Part shown: positions 51,404 through 60,615 of the stretch, in pieces
Layout: each line of letters begins with the position of its first letter
Numbering within the stretch: the first letter of the stretch is position 1
Origin: CAZYJR01 sp964647905
Lineage (GTDB): Bacteria; Desulfobacterota; DSM-4660; Desulfatiglandales; HGW-15
DNA: 64,000 nt
Assembly: GCA_964647905.1 (NCBI GenBank)
Contig: CAZYJR010000007.1
Coordinates: 1 to 64,000, forward strand
Direction of reading: 5' to 3'
Program-made: the position numbers and the translations under genes
Notes under the pieces: model-generated
The model's database searches: none
Told to the model about the DNA's origin: nothing
What the model saw: only the letters and a program-made list of their open reading frames with translations

Positions 51404-52792
51404 TTGGTAAAGAGATGGTCCAGCCCGAACGGGTACAGGGATGTGCTCACCATCAGTCTGCCTCTGGTGGTATCCATGGGCGCGATTACCCTCATGCAGT
51501 TTACGGACAGGGTGTTCCTGGCCAACTACTCGGTGGATGCGATATCCGCGGCCCTGCCCGGAGGCATTGCCTCGTTTACAACCATCTCCTTTTTCATGGG
51601 TGTAGCAGGCTATACCAACACCTTTGTGGCCCAGTACACCGGGGCCGAGGCGCGTTCAAGGGTGAGCGACGCCCTGTGGCAGGGCATATATTTCTCACTG
51701 GCATCAGCCTTGATACTGGCCTCCCTGGTCCTGGTCTCAAGGCCGCTTTTCGACCTGATAGGGCATTCCGCCCGGATCCGGGCATTGGAGGTCCAGTACT
51801 TCAATATACTGACCCTGGGTGCCGGGCTGGTGGTGCTGGGGTCCGCCATGGCCTCCTTTTTCACAGGACGGGGGCTTACCAGGGTGGTGATGATGGCCCA
51901 CATGACAGGGGCTGTGGTGAACATTCCCCTGGACTACTGCCTCATAAACGGGGTGGGGCCGTTTCCGGAGCTGGGGATAAGAGGGGCGGCCATCGCCACC
52001 GTAACAGCCTATGTTTGCATAGTGCTCTTCCTGGGGATATTGATCTTCGGTCGCTCCGCCCGTGCGGCGTTCGGGACATGGCCCAGGCGTGCCTTTGACC
52101 GCGAGCTCTTCAGACGCCTGCTTCACTACGGGATGCCCAGCGGGGCCCAGTTCTTCATGGAGATATTCGCAATCAGTTTCTTCGTGCAAATGCTGGGGCG
52201 TATCGGAGACTTGGAGCTGGCCGCCTCGAATATCGTGCTCTCCATCGAGACCGTCTCTTTCCTGCCCATGGTGGGTTTCCACATCGGGACCGCCACCCTG
52301 GTGGGGCAGGCGGTCGGCAGGGGGCGGCCACAGGATGGGGAGTATGCGACCACCAGTGCGCTTCATATAACCCTGGTTTACATGGGGCTGGTGGCCGCTG
52401 TCTTCCTCTGCGCCCCGGGGCCTCTGCTTGGGCTCTTCAGGCCGGGCCATCAAACGCCCGCCGAGTATGCGGAGGTGCTTGTCTTGGGTATTCCCTTGAT
52501 GCGTTTCGTGGCTCTTTACTGCTTTTTTGACGCCCTTAATCTAATATTCTCAGGGGCCCTCAAGGGGGCCGGAGACACCAGGTTCATCATGTGGACGATA
52601 GGGATGCTCGCCCTGGGAGTAATGATGATCCCGGTCTACGTGGCGGTGGAGATGCTTGAAACAGGGGTCTTTGTGGCTTGGGTCCTGGCGACGCTCTATA
52701 TCTGCGGGCTGGGACTGGCGTTCCTCCTCCGCTATCTCCACGGCAACTGGAAGCGGATGAGTGTTATCGAACAGCAGGCCGCACCAGGCTGA
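51404..52792 (+). CDS. MATE-family multidrug/cation efflux transporter
   Basis: 462 residues from TTG 51404 (AAGGAG, 8 nt), the normal size with 12 helices. The open frame upstream adds 54 Arg/Gly-rich residues and is not used. NorM-type features: SLPLVVSMGAITLMQFTDRV, GRGLTRVVMMAHMTGAVVNI, the second-half repeat LPMVGFHIGTATLVGQAVGR. Exports drugs or cationic metabolites with Na+ or H+. Substrate unknown. Confidence 0.9.
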   Translation: MVKRWSSPNGYRDVLTISLPLVVSMGAITLMQFTDRVFLANYSVDAISAALPGGIASFTTISFFMGVAGYTNTFVAQYTGAEARSRVSDALWQGIYFSLASALILASLVLVSRPLFDLIGHSARIRALEVQYFNILTLGAGLVVLGSAMASFFTGRGLTRVVMMAHMTGAVVNIPLDYCLINGVGPFPELGIRGAAIATVTAYVCIVLFLGILIFGRSARAAFGTWPRRAFDRELFRRLLHYGMPSGAQFFMEIFAISFFVQMLGRIGDLELAASNIVLSIETVSFLPMVGFHIGTATLVGQAVGRGRPQDGEYATTSALHITLVYMGLVAAVFLCAPGPLLGLFRPGHQTPAEYAEVLVLGIPLMRFVALYCFFDALNLIFSGALKGAGDTRFIMWTIGMLALGVMMIPVYVAVEMLETGVFVAWVLATLYICGLGLAFLLRYLHGNWKRMSVIEQQAAPG

Positions 52793-52860
52793 GGGGTGCA
52801 GAGGGGGCGGCCTGCTGATTCCCCGGAGTCTTCAACCGGCTTTGGATTGAGTCCCGAATC

Positions 52861-53721
52861 TCAGAGATGCTCGGTCACCCCTCCCCATACCACCTTGACC
52901 GCCTTTGCCGCCTCTGATTCGCCGTAGAGCTCCATGATGGTCTTGCCTTGGACCATCGCCCTGGTGAAGAGTGGATCGAACGGGATGCGCCCCAGCACCT
53001 CTATCTGTCTTGAACGGGCGAAGGTCTCCATGGCGGTCGCCTCTTCCGGGTTGAGATCGTACTTGTTCACGCACAACATGGCCGGGATCTTGAAAAAGTC
53101 CGCCAGCTCGGCCACACGCTCCATATCGTGCCTGCCCGAAACCGTGGGTTCGGCCACCATGAGGACCGCCGTGGCCCCGCCGATGGAGGCTATCACCGGG
53201 CATCCTATCCCGGGCGGCCCGTCGGTGATAAGAAGATCAAGACCTCTCTCCTCAGCCAGCCTCTTTCCCTCCCTTCTAATGAGGGTCACCAGCTTCCCGG
53301 AGTTTTCCTCCGCTATGCCGAGCCGGGCATGGGCCATCGGGCCGAATCTGGTCTCAGAGAGGTACCACTCGCCGCATACATTCGGGGGGAAGTCCACCGC
53401 GTGTTCCGGGCACAGGTAGTAGCAGACCCCGCAGCCCTCGCAGTCAATGTCATCCACTACGAAGTCCTCGTTGATGGCCCCCCACCTGCAAAGCTCCCGG
53501 CACAGCCCGCACTGCGTGCAGTCATCCAGCCTGATCACGGCCGAATGACCGGATTCAAACTCATGGCGTTCCATGATCTGCGGGTTCATGATCAGATGGA
53601 GATCAGCGGCATCAACGTCAGCATCGCAGATCGCCTTCCCCGAGGCCAATGAAGCAAAGGCCGCGAGCACGCTTGTCTTCCCTGTCCCGCCTTTACCGCT
53701 TATTACCACCAGTTCTTTCAT
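52861..53721 (-). CDS. MinD/Mrp-like ATPase with ferredoxin insert (1)
   Basis: 286 residues. Deviant Walker A VISGKGGTGKTSVLAAF with signature Lys, switch DGPPGIGCPVIAS, and two 4Fe-4S sets inserted after the first strands: CTQCGLCRELC and CEGCGVCYYLC. Such proteins occur as tandem pairs in sulfate reducers and methanogens and are thought to load or shuttle Fe-S or metal cofactors. Starts 12 bp after the second ATPase. Confidence 0.88.
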   Translation of the reverse strand: MKELVVISGKGGTGKTSVLAAFASLASGKAICDADVDAADLHLIMNPQIMERHEFESGHSAVIRLDDCTQCGLCRELCRWGAINEDFVVDDIDCEGCGVCYYLCPEHAVDFPPNVCGEWYLSETRFGPMAHARLGIAEENSGKLVTLIRREGKRLAEERGLDLLITDGPPGIGCPVIASIGGATAVLMVAEPTVSGRHDMERVAELADFFKIPAMLCVNKYDLNPEEATAMETFARSRQIEVLGRIPFDPLFTRAMVQGKTIMELYGESEAAKAVKVVWGGVTEHL

Positions 53722-53733
53722 TTCATGTTGCCT

Positions 53734-54573
53734 TTACGGATTTGTAATAGAGGTTATGTCATGATAAAGGATGCGGAATCTATCCTTCCATTCGGGTATG
53801 GCCTCGATCACCATCTCCCCCCTGGAATACGCCTCGGCGATTCCCCTGTTAAAGGGTATCTCCAGCAAGACCGGGATGCCCTTTTTGGCCGCATACTCCT
53901 TCACCCGGTCATCACCCATGTCGGAGCGGTTTATGACCAGGCCGGACTTGATGCCCAGGATTTCGACCGCCCCCACGGCGAGCTCCAGGTCGTAGAGGCC
54001 GAAGGGCGTGGGCTCGGTCACCAGGATTACGAAGTCCGCCCCTTTCATGGAGGCGATGACCGGGCACGAGGTCCCGGGCGGGGCGTCTATGATGGCGAGC
54101 GCCCCGGGTCTTATGTGCTCGCGCACCTTCTTTATCAACGGCGGGGACATGGCCTCTCCGACCCTGAGTCTCCCGTGTATGAATTCCAGGCCGTTCCTTT
54201 TGCCGCGTTCGATGGCGCCCAGCGGGCGAAAGCCCTCGGTGACCGCATGTTCAGGGCATACATGTACGCACCCACCGCAGCTGTGACACAGCTCAGGGAA
54301 AGTGAGCACCGTGTCCGCTATGACCGAGATGGCATTGAATTGGCATATCTCTGAGCATTTGCCGCACATGCTGCACTTGCCCAAGTCGATTTTCGGGACC
54401 GGTGTGGAAACGGTCTCAGCCGATTCGATCTCCGCTCTTATAAAGAGGTGGGCGTTCGGCTCTTCCACATCACAGTCCAACAACTGGACATCGCCTTCCA
54501 TGGACATGGCCAAGCTGGTGGCTACGGTGGTCTTGCCGGTCCCGCCTTTGCCGCTGGCTATGCTGATGATCAT
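53734..54573 (-). CDS. MinD/Mrp-like ATPase with ferredoxin insert (2)
   Basis: 279 residues from the ATG at 54573 (GGAGA). IASGKGGTGKTTVATSLA, CSMCGKCSEICQFNAI and CHSCGGCVHVCPEHAV, then DAPPGTSCPVIASMKG. Paralogue and operon partner of the downstream ATPase; probably forms a heterodimer. Function as above. Confidence 0.88.
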   Translation of the reverse strand: MIISIASGKGGTGKTTVATSLAMSMEGDVQLLDCDVEEPNAHLFIRAEIESAETVSTPVPKIDLGKCSMCGKCSEICQFNAISVIADTVLTFPELCHSCGGCVHVCPEHAVTEGFRPLGAIERGKRNGLEFIHGRLRVGEAMSPPLIKKVREHIRPGALAIIDAPPGTSCPVIASMKGADFVILVTEPTPFGLYDLELAVGAVEILGIKSGLVINRSDMGDDRVKEYAAKKGIPVLLEIPFNRGIAEAYSRGEMVIEAIPEWKDRFRILYHDITSITNP

Positions 54574-54932
54574 TTCAGGGTCTCCTTTGGTTGTCTTTAA
54601 GGCGCCAGCCCTCTTTTTCCATGATGACCACACCCCAAACCCCAGCAAGGTGCATGCCATGGTTTCCCATCCCTCATCCCGGTGCTGATCAACGTGATGT
54701 CAGGTAGTTGACGGCTCCCAGGGCATAGGACGCCTCCAGGGCAATCGCGCTGTTGCGACCGAGCATGGACCGGCGGTAGCACTGCTGCGATCATCGCTTC
54801 TTGGCACCTAATCCCGGAGAGGGCGGAGAGGGTTTGATGGCATATGACAGTGGGCCCTGGAGTACTAATCATTTTATTGCAATGAATCCGGTGGCTTGAT
54901 TCCCGGCAGGATTAGGAGAAGTCAATAACGAC

Positions 54933-54961
54933 TTGACAGTACGGACAAGCTTGTATACACT
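54933..54961 (+). promoter_or_regulatory. Promoter of the gntR-pad-TRAP operon
   Basis: TTGACA (54933-54938), 17 nt, TACACT (54956-54961). Consensus -35; the -10 lies within the operator. Confidence 0.65.
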
Positions 54962-54976
54962 CAGTATACAAGCTTG
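54946..54976. promoter_or_regulatory. Perfect palindromic operator for the GntR regulator
   Basis: CAAGCTTGTATAC (54946-54958), 5-nt spacer, GTATACAAGCTTG (54964-54976): perfect 13-bp arms overlapping the -10, 39 bp before the regulator gene. Almost certainly the autoregulatory site. Confidence 0.8.
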
Positions 54977-55015
54977 AGAGCTTTCCCTTGGACAAGCAAA
55001 GAAAAAGGTCTTTCC

Positions 55016-55741
55016 ATGAGCCGCTCATCGACCTCAATCCCAGCACTCCCCCTCCGCGAAAAGGTGTATGAGACGATCCACGGGGAGATTATCACCGGTC
55101 TGATCCCAGGCGGGAACCGCTTGGTGGAGTCCGCCCTGGCCGAACGGCTTGGAGTCAGCAGAACACCGGTAAGAGAGGCGCTCCAGAAGCTGGCCTCCGA
55201 GGGTTTCCTGCAGCCCATACCCAGGGCGGGATACATAGTGGAAGAGATGGCCGATCATGACATCCAGGACCTCTTTGCCGCCAGGAGCGAGATTGAAAAG
55301 GCTGCGGCCAGATGGGCCATAGGCAAGATAAGGCCTGAAGAGCTGGAGCTCCTGGAGGCCAACATCAAGAGGACCGACGAGATCCTGAGTACGGGAGAGA
55401 CAGGCCGGATGATCGGGCTGGACACGGAGTTTCATCACGTCATCTACAGGGCCACCCGCAGCAAGACCCTCTACCAAATAAGCCAGAGTCTGAGCGACCG
55501 CACCCTCAAGTTTCGTATAGCCTGCATTCATCTTCCCGAAGTGGCCAGGCGGGCAAGAGAAGGTCACTTCAGGATCCTGCAGGCCTTCCGCTCAGGCGAT
55601 CCGCCCGTAGTGGAAAAGGCCATAGATAGTCACCTTAAAGAGACAAGAGAAGACATTATAAAATTTTTGAAAAAGATTCGGGAGGAGTCTTTCATGGCCG
55701 GGAAGGGGCGCGAGGCCTGGCCGGCCTTTCTGAGGGCGTGA
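55016..55741 (+). CDS. GntR-family (FadR/FCD subgroup) regulator
   Basis: 241 residues from the ATG at 55016. Winged helix: LREKVYETIHGEIITGLIPG, VESALAERLGVSRTPVREAL, GFLQPIPRAGYIV. C-terminal FCD helical domain (DLFAARSEIEKAAARWAI, DTEFHHVIYRAT, HFRILQAFRSGDP) with the usual metal/carboxylate-binding Asp and His. Likely repressor relieved by the operon's substrate. 25 bp before the gamma subunit gene. Confidence 0.9.
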   Translation: MSRSSTSIPALPLREKVYETIHGEIITGLIPGGNRLVESALAERLGVSRTPVREALQKLASEGFLQPIPRAGYIVEEMADHDIQDLFAARSEIEKAAARWAIGKIRPEELELLEANIKRTDEILSTGETGRMIGLDTEFHHVIYRATRSKTLYQISQSLSDRTLKFRIACIHLPEVARRAREGHFRILQAFRSGDPPVVEKAIDSHLKETREDIIKFLKKIREESFMAGKGREAWPAFLRA

Positions 55742-55766
55742 GAGGCCATTGAGGAGAACGCAGGGG

Positions 55767-56345
55767 ATGTACGAAATCCGGTTTCACGGCAGGGGAGGAC
55801 AGGGTGCGGTATTGGCCTCGAAGATCTTGGCCAAGGCCCTGGTGGAGGAGGGTAAACATGTGAAGGCGCTCCCGTCTTTCGGTTTCGAGAGGAGAGGTGC
55901 GCCGGTTGCAGCGTTTCTCAGATTCGACGACCGACCCATCCGCCGGACCACCAACATATACAACCCGAACTGCGTGGTCTGCCTGGATCCGACCCTCCCG
56001 AACTCGGTGGACATCTTCGCCGGCATTAAGCACGGGGGGGTATGGGTGCAGGCGACCCGCAAGTCCTTGGATGAGAGAACGGCCCCTGAAGACTTGGCAG
56101 TGGCAGGCTCCTGCGATGCTGTGGGAATCGCCCTGGATGTCTTCGGCAGAGCGATAACCAATACCATAATGCTGGGTGCACTGGCCCGGACAACCGGCAT
56201 AGTGTCGCTGGAATCCATCGGCCGCGGAATGGAGTCAGTGGCCTTCAGGGATGCCGCCCTGGAGAAGAATGTGGAGGCTGTGAGGCGCGGATTTGAAAAG
56301 ACCCGGGTATACGAGCTCGGCGAGAGAGCGAGTGAGGGGTCATGA
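55767..56345 (+). CDS. padE: 2-oxoacid (phenylglyoxylate-type) oxidoreductase gamma subunit
   Basis: 192 residues from the ATG at 55767. YEIRFHGRGGQGAVLASKIL is the gamma-subunit signature; KALPSFGFERRGAPVAAFLR follows. Part of a five-subunit complex whose order (gamma, ferredoxin, alpha, flavoprotein, beta) equals padEFGHI of phenylglyoxylate:NAD+ oxidoreductase. Overlaps the delta gene by 4 nt. The pad name reflects gene order; the true substrate is not shown. Confidence 0.82.
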   Translation: MYEIRFHGRGGQGAVLASKILAKALVEEGKHVKALPSFGFERRGAPVAAFLRFDDRPIRRTTNIYNPNCVVCLDPTLPNSVDIFAGIKHGGVWVQATRKSLDERTAPEDLAVAGSCDAVGIALDVFGRAITNTIMLGALARTTGIVSLESIGRGMESVAFRDAALEKNVEAVRRGFEKTRVYELGERASEGS

Positions 56346-56635
56346 AAACCCAGGCAAGGAAGCCATTCGACAGATCGAAAATCCCTGACGACCTATGCCC
56401 CGTCGCAACAGAGTATGCTGTGCTCTGGACCGGGGACTGGCGTGCAGAGCGACCCGTGGTGGAGCGCGAGAAGTGCACCAAGTGCGCTACTTGCTGGCTC
56501 TACTGCCCGACCCAGTGCATCTTGGAGAGGCCCGCCTGGTTCGAGGCCGATCTCAAGATTTGCAAAGGGTGTGGTATTTGCGCCAGGGAGTGCCCCCACA
56601 GGGCTATAAGAATGATACCGGAACAGGAAGACTGA
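56342..56635 (+). CDS. padF: 2-oxoacid oxidoreductase ferredoxin (delta) subunit
   Basis: 97 residues, two 4Fe-4S sets: CTKCATCWLYCPTQCIL and CKGCGICARECPHRAI. Electron relay between the thiamin site and the other Fe-S or flavin subunits. Size (~11 kDa) fits the smallest subunit of the Azoarcus enzyme. Spaced 2 nt from alpha. Confidence 0.85.
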   Translation: MKTQARKPFDRSKIPDDLCPVATEYAVLWTGDWRAERPVVEREKCTKCATCWLYCPTQCILERPAWFEADLKICKGCGICARECPHRAIRMIPEQED

Positions 56636-56637
56636 GA

Positions 56638-57843
56638 ATGTCAAAGACAATCGTTTGCGACGGAAACGAGGCCGCCGCCTGGGGAGTGGCTTGTTCCAGG
56701 CCCGATATGGTGGCCGTTTATCCCATAACCCCGCAATCTTCTCTGGCTGAGTACATCTCCCAGTTCGTGGCGGACGGGATAATCGAAGCCGACCTCATGG
56801 ACGTGGAGGGCGAACACAGCGTCCTTTCCGTGCTGCATGGGGCTTGCCTGGCCGGGGCAAGGACCTTCACAGCCACCTGCGGCCAGGGGTTGGCCTTCAT
56901 GTTCGAGCCCTACTTCCGTACACCGCCTCTCAGGCTTCCCATTGTCATGTCCCTGGTCACCAGGGACGGGATCACCCCCCAGTGCGTGTGGGGCGGCCAG
57001 CAGGACGCCATGACGGTCCGGGAGACGGGCTGGATACACATGTACTGCGAGAACGCCCAGGAGATACTGGATACGGTGATCATGGCCTACCGCATCGCAG
57101 AGCACCGTGACGTAATGCTCCCGGTGAACGTGAACCACGACGGCAACTACCTCTCCTACGGCGTGGAGCGGGTGGAGATCCCGGACCAGGATGAAGTGGA
57201 CTCCTTTCTGGGGGAGAAGAACACCAACTGGCATGCTGCTCTTGATCCCGAGCGCCCCATGGGGGTGGATCCTCTTACAGGCGGGGCCACCGGAGAGGGG
57301 CCGGCGCTCTTTGTCAAGTACCGCAAAGGTCTTTGCAGGGGCATGGAAAACGCCAAACGGGTGATAACCGATGTCCACAGGGAGTGGGGAGAGAGGTTCG
57401 GCAGGCATTATGCCCCGCTCGTTGAGAGCTATCGGATGGAGGATGCCCGAGCAGCCGTGGTCACCATCGGGAGTATGACCGGGGCCGGAAAGGACGCGGT
57501 TGACCTGGCTCGGGCCTCGGGGGACAAGGTGGGCTTGGTGAAGATAAAGACCTTCAGGCCGTTCCCGCTGGAAGCCGTTCAGGAGGCCCTGGCCGGAGTC
57601 GGGGCCCTGGGTGTTGTGGACCGATCCGTGTCCTTCGGCTGGGGTACCGGCCCTGTATTTCAAGAGCTGCTATCAGCTCTGTGCCTCCGGGGTAGACCCC
57701 TCCCGGCGGTGAGCTTCATAGGGGGTCTCGCCGGGGCGGATATAACGGTGGATCATTTCGGTCGAGTGATTGAGACCACATGCCGGGTCCTCCGCGGAGA
57801 CAGGGTCCGGGGCACGGTCTGGTTGAACGAGGAAGAGGGGTAA
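56638..57843 (+). CDS. padG: 2-oxoacid oxidoreductase alpha subunit
   Basis: 401 residues from the ATG at 56638; the longer frame upstream is a shadow. VYPITPQSSLAEYISQFVADG (pyrimidine-binding domain), EGEHSVLSVLHGACLAGART and a C-terminal transketolase-C domain (AVVTIGSMTGAGKDAVD, RPFPLEAVQEAL). Forms the thiamin-diphosphate active site with beta. Ends overlapping the flavoprotein start by one base. Confidence 0.88.
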   Translation: MSKTIVCDGNEAAAWGVACSRPDMVAVYPITPQSSLAEYISQFVADGIIEADLMDVEGEHSVLSVLHGACLAGARTFTATCGQGLAFMFEPYFRTPPLRLPIVMSLVTRDGITPQCVWGGQQDAMTVRETGWIHMYCENAQEILDTVIMAYRIAEHRDVMLPVNVNHDGNYLSYGVERVEIPDQDEVDSFLGEKNTNWHAALDPERPMGVDPLTGGATGEGPALFVKYRKGLCRGMENAKRVITDVHREWGERFGRHYAPLVESYRMEDARAAVVTIGSMTGAGKDAVDLARASGDKVGLVKIKTFRPFPLEAVQEALAGVGALGVVDRSVSFGWGTGPVFQELLSALCLRGRPLPAVSFIGGLAGADITVDHFGRVIETTCRVLRGDRVRGTVWLNEEEG

Positions 57844-59111
57844 TGGAGAAGGTCATGACCCAAAACGAGTATCTGGTGGTGGGGGCAAGTCACGCCGGAC
57901 TCGCAGCAATAGAAGCCATCCGCATGGTGGACTCGGAAGGGAGTATAACACTCCTGAGCCGGGAGGAGGGTCTGCCGTATTCACCGACGATCCTCCCGCA
58001 TGTGGTCTCCGGAAGGATCTCTCCGGACCGAGCCAGTCTGAGATCCGCCGAAGACCTCAGAAGGCTGGGTGTATCATACCGGCCGGGGGCCGAGGTCACC
58101 GCGGTGGAACCGGACTCCCACCGAGTCCGCCTGTCCTCCGGCGATGCCCTGGAGTACGGAAAGCTGCTCCTTGCCACCGGTTCGGTCCCGGCCGTCCCCC
58201 CGATCCAAGGCCTGGAAAAGATTCCTTATCGCGTTCTCCGGACCCTGGATGACGCAGTCCGGCTCCGTGAGGCGGTGAACTCGGCGCGAAGCGCCGTGGT
58301 CCTTGGCGGGGGGCTGATCGGCATGCACGCGGCCGAGATTCTGTGCCTGGCGGGTTGCGCGGTCGCAGTGGTGGAAGGTCTCTCGCAAATCCTTCCCGGA
58401 TACTTTGATACGACAGCGGCCGGATACCTGGAGAAGGCCTTCAGTTCAAAGGGAGTGCGTGTTCTCTCGGGGAGCCGGGCCGAAGAGCTGCGGGAGCGGG
58501 GAAACGAAGCCGAAGTCATCCTGGATACGGGGCAGGAGCTCTTATCGGATCTCCTGCTGGTGGCCACAGGGGTCGAACCAGCCGCTCAATACCTGGAAGG
58601 GAGCGGAATCCTCGCTCAACCCGGAGTGCTGGTGGATGAGCGGATGTGTACCAGCGCATCCGGGGTCTGGGCGGCGGGGGATGTGGCACAGGCCAGGCCC
58701 TTCTTTGGTGGAGAGCCTGCCATGTTCGCTAATATATGGAACGCCGTGGAACAAGGGCGCACCGCCGGTCTGGGCATGGCCGGCGAGGCCGAGGTCAGGC
58801 CTTTTGAGGGTTCCATTTCGGCCGGGATCTCCACATTTTTTGATCATAGGGCCTTTTCCATCGGGCTTGCCGCGGAAACCGGCGATGGAGCCGCCTTGGA
58901 TCAGGAGGAACTGCGGGCGGGAAAGGGTTATCTAAAGCTTGTTTTCCAGGGGGATCGGCTGGTCGGGGCTGCCGGGATTGATGTGGATCTGGATCCCGGC
59001 ATAATGCTGGAGCTGGTTAGAAGACGGGTGGATCTTTCCGGCGTGCGTGACGACATCAAGGAGGAGCCCCGAACCACAGGACGCGTACTGATGTCCCGGC
59101 TGTGGGGATAG
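57843..59111 (+). CDS. padH: FAD/NAD-dependent oxidoreductase subunit of the complex
   Basis: 422 residues. FAD motif VVGASHAGLAAIEAI, NAD motif VVLGGGLIGMHAAEIL, FAD-ribityl ATG/GD block GVWAAGDVAQARP. In phenylglyoxylate dehydrogenase the equivalent 43-48 kDa flavoprotein passes electrons to NAD+, so the whole complex would be NAD-linked. TAATG overlap with alpha. Confidence 0.85.
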   Translation: MEKVMTQNEYLVVGASHAGLAAIEAIRMVDSEGSITLLSREEGLPYSPTILPHVVSGRISPDRASLRSAEDLRRLGVSYRPGAEVTAVEPDSHRVRLSSGDALEYGKLLLATGSVPAVPPIQGLEKIPYRVLRTLDDAVRLREAVNSARSAVVLGGGLIGMHAAEILCLAGCAVAVVEGLSQILPGYFDTTAAGYLEKAFSSKGVRVLSGSRAEELRERGNEAEVILDTGQELLSDLLLVATGVEPAAQYLEGSGILAQPGVLVDERMCTSASGVWAAGDVAQARPFFGGEPAMFANIWNAVEQGRTAGLGMAGEAEVRPFEGSISAGISTFFDHRAFSIGLAAETGDGAALDQEELRAGKGYLKLVFQGDRLVGAAGIDVDLDPGIMLELVRRRVDLSGVRDDIKEEPRTTGRVLMSRLWG

Positions 59112-59148
59112 AAGATCGGATCCGGGACAAGGAGGAAGGGAGAGCGCA

Positions 59149-60504
59149 TTGGGCATGACTTATCCTACAATCGCCTTTTGGAAGGATCGCTGTGACGGTT
59201 GCGGCAAATGCATCGAGGCCTGCGTGGAGGCCTGCGGCGGGGGTACGGCACCGGGAGAGGCCAGGATTGACCTTTTCTGGGACCGGGATGAGCAAAAGTA
59301 CCAGGTGAACCTGTGCCGTCAATGCGGGCAGCCCAAGTGCATTCCGGTTTGTCCGGCCGGGGCCCTGTCCAAGGATCTTGTGACCGGTGTGGTCGAATGG
59401 GACGAGAACCGATGCGTTGATTGCCGCCTCTGTACCCTGGCCTGCCCTTATGGCGGGGTCACTTGGAACCCCCTGACGGACCGGGTGATGAAATGCGAGC
59501 TCTGCGGAGGGGATCCGGCCTGCGTAAAGAGCTGTACTCGCGATGCCTTGGAGCTCACCAAGGCGTGGGAAATATACAAGCGCTGGGGCGAGCTGGAGGA
59601 CCTTTTCGTGCCCGGTATCTCGGCCTGCCTCGGGTGCAACTCCGAGCTCCTGGTTCGTCACACCCTGAGAAGGATAGGGCCTGATACGGTGGTGGCGACG
59701 CCGCCGGGGTGCATTGCCGGGGTAGGCGCAGTCGGAGTGAACGGGTGCACTTCCACCAAGACGCCGGTTTTTCACCCCCTTCTGACCAACACCGCGGCCA
59801 TGCTCTCAGGCGCCCGCCGCTACTACAACCGAATCGGCAGAGATGTCACCATGCTCGCCTTCGGCGGAGACGGGGGCACGGCGGATGTGGGGTTCCAGTC
59901 ACTATCCGGGGCTGCGGAACGCGGCGAGCAGATGATCTATATCTGCGTCGACAATGAGGGATACATGAATACCGGCGTCCAGAGGTCCAGCACCACTCCC
60001 TACGGTGCATGGACCTCCACGACGCCGGTGGGAAAGGAGCTGCGCGGCAAGACCCGTGACGCCAAGCCTATGCCCCTTCTAATGGTCATGCACAACTGCG
60101 AGTACGTGGCTACAGCCTCCACAGCCTTCATGGAAGACTACTATGCCAAGCTGGATAAGGCGATTGAAGCCTCCAAGCGGGGTATGGCCTATATACATGT
60201 GTTTTCGCCTTGCCCCACCGGATGGCGGTTCCCGCCCAGCGAGCTCATAGAGGTGGGGAGGAAAGCCGTGGAGAGCAATAATTTTCCTCTCTGGGAGTTC
60301 GAGTCCGGGCAGGGGGGAATCCGCTTCACCCATCCTGTTGACCGGCCCCTGCCCGTGGAGGCGTTTCTCTCGTTGATCGGGAAGTACAGGCACCTGGACG
60401 AGGAGCAGAAGGCCTATATCCGGGAAAGGACGGAAGAGAGGGTCAAGTTGCTGCAGAAGTTCGCTGCAGGTGAGAAGCAGGATCTCCCTGGGCGAGCGGC
60501 TTGA
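59149..60504 (+). CDS. padI: 2-oxoacid oxidoreductase beta subunit fused to a four-cluster ferredoxin domain
   Basis: 451 residues. The first ~150 carry four cysteine groups in DmsB/HycB style (CDGCGKCIEAC, CRQCGQPKCIPVC, CVDCRLCTLAC, CELCGGDPACVKSC). The rest is the thiamin-binding beta subunit: ACLGCNSELL, FGGDGGTADVG, DNEGYMNTG. The ~49-kDa size matches the largest subunit of the Azoarcus phenylglyoxylate enzyme. Ordinary beta subunits (~300 residues) lack the front domain. Confidence 0.87.
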   Translation: MGMTYPTIAFWKDRCDGCGKCIEACVEACGGGTAPGEARIDLFWDRDEQKYQVNLCRQCGQPKCIPVCPAGALSKDLVTGVVEWDENRCVDCRLCTLACPYGGVTWNPLTDRVMKCELCGGDPACVKSCTRDALELTKAWEIYKRWGELEDLFVPGISACLGCNSELLVRHTLRRIGPDTVVATPPGCIAGVGAVGVNGCTSTKTPVFHPLLTNTAAMLSGARRYYNRIGRDVTMLAFGGDGGTADVGFQSLSGAAERGEQMIYICVDNEGYMNTGVQRSSTTPYGAWTSTTPVGKELRGKTRDAKPMPLLMVMHNCEYVATASTAFMEDYYAKLDKAIEASKRGMAYIHVFSPCPTGWRFPPSELIEVGRKAVESNNFPLWEFESGQGGIRFTHPVDRPLPVEAFLSLIGKYRHLDEEQKAYIRERTEERVKLLQKFAAGEKQDLPGRAA

Positions 60505-60615
60505 GACGATAGACCCAGGTCCGGGTCGAGCCGGGCCTCGGGAATCGTTATAAGGGACTCCGTTCCACGGCGGGATGGAGGCGAGAGAGGAAGCACAAAC
60601 GAAAGGAGAAGTATC

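Larger units (their letters stand above)
54574..55015. other. Intergenic region between divergent ATPase pair and GntR operon
   Basis: Left two thirds show no gene; a 25-codon minus-strand frame (54689-54766) reads like a peptide remnant. The right end holds the GntR promoter and operator. Confidence 0.45.

Noticed and set aside
54689..54766. 25-codon minus-strand frame reading like a protein end
   Set aside because: Too short and without ribosome site or known family.
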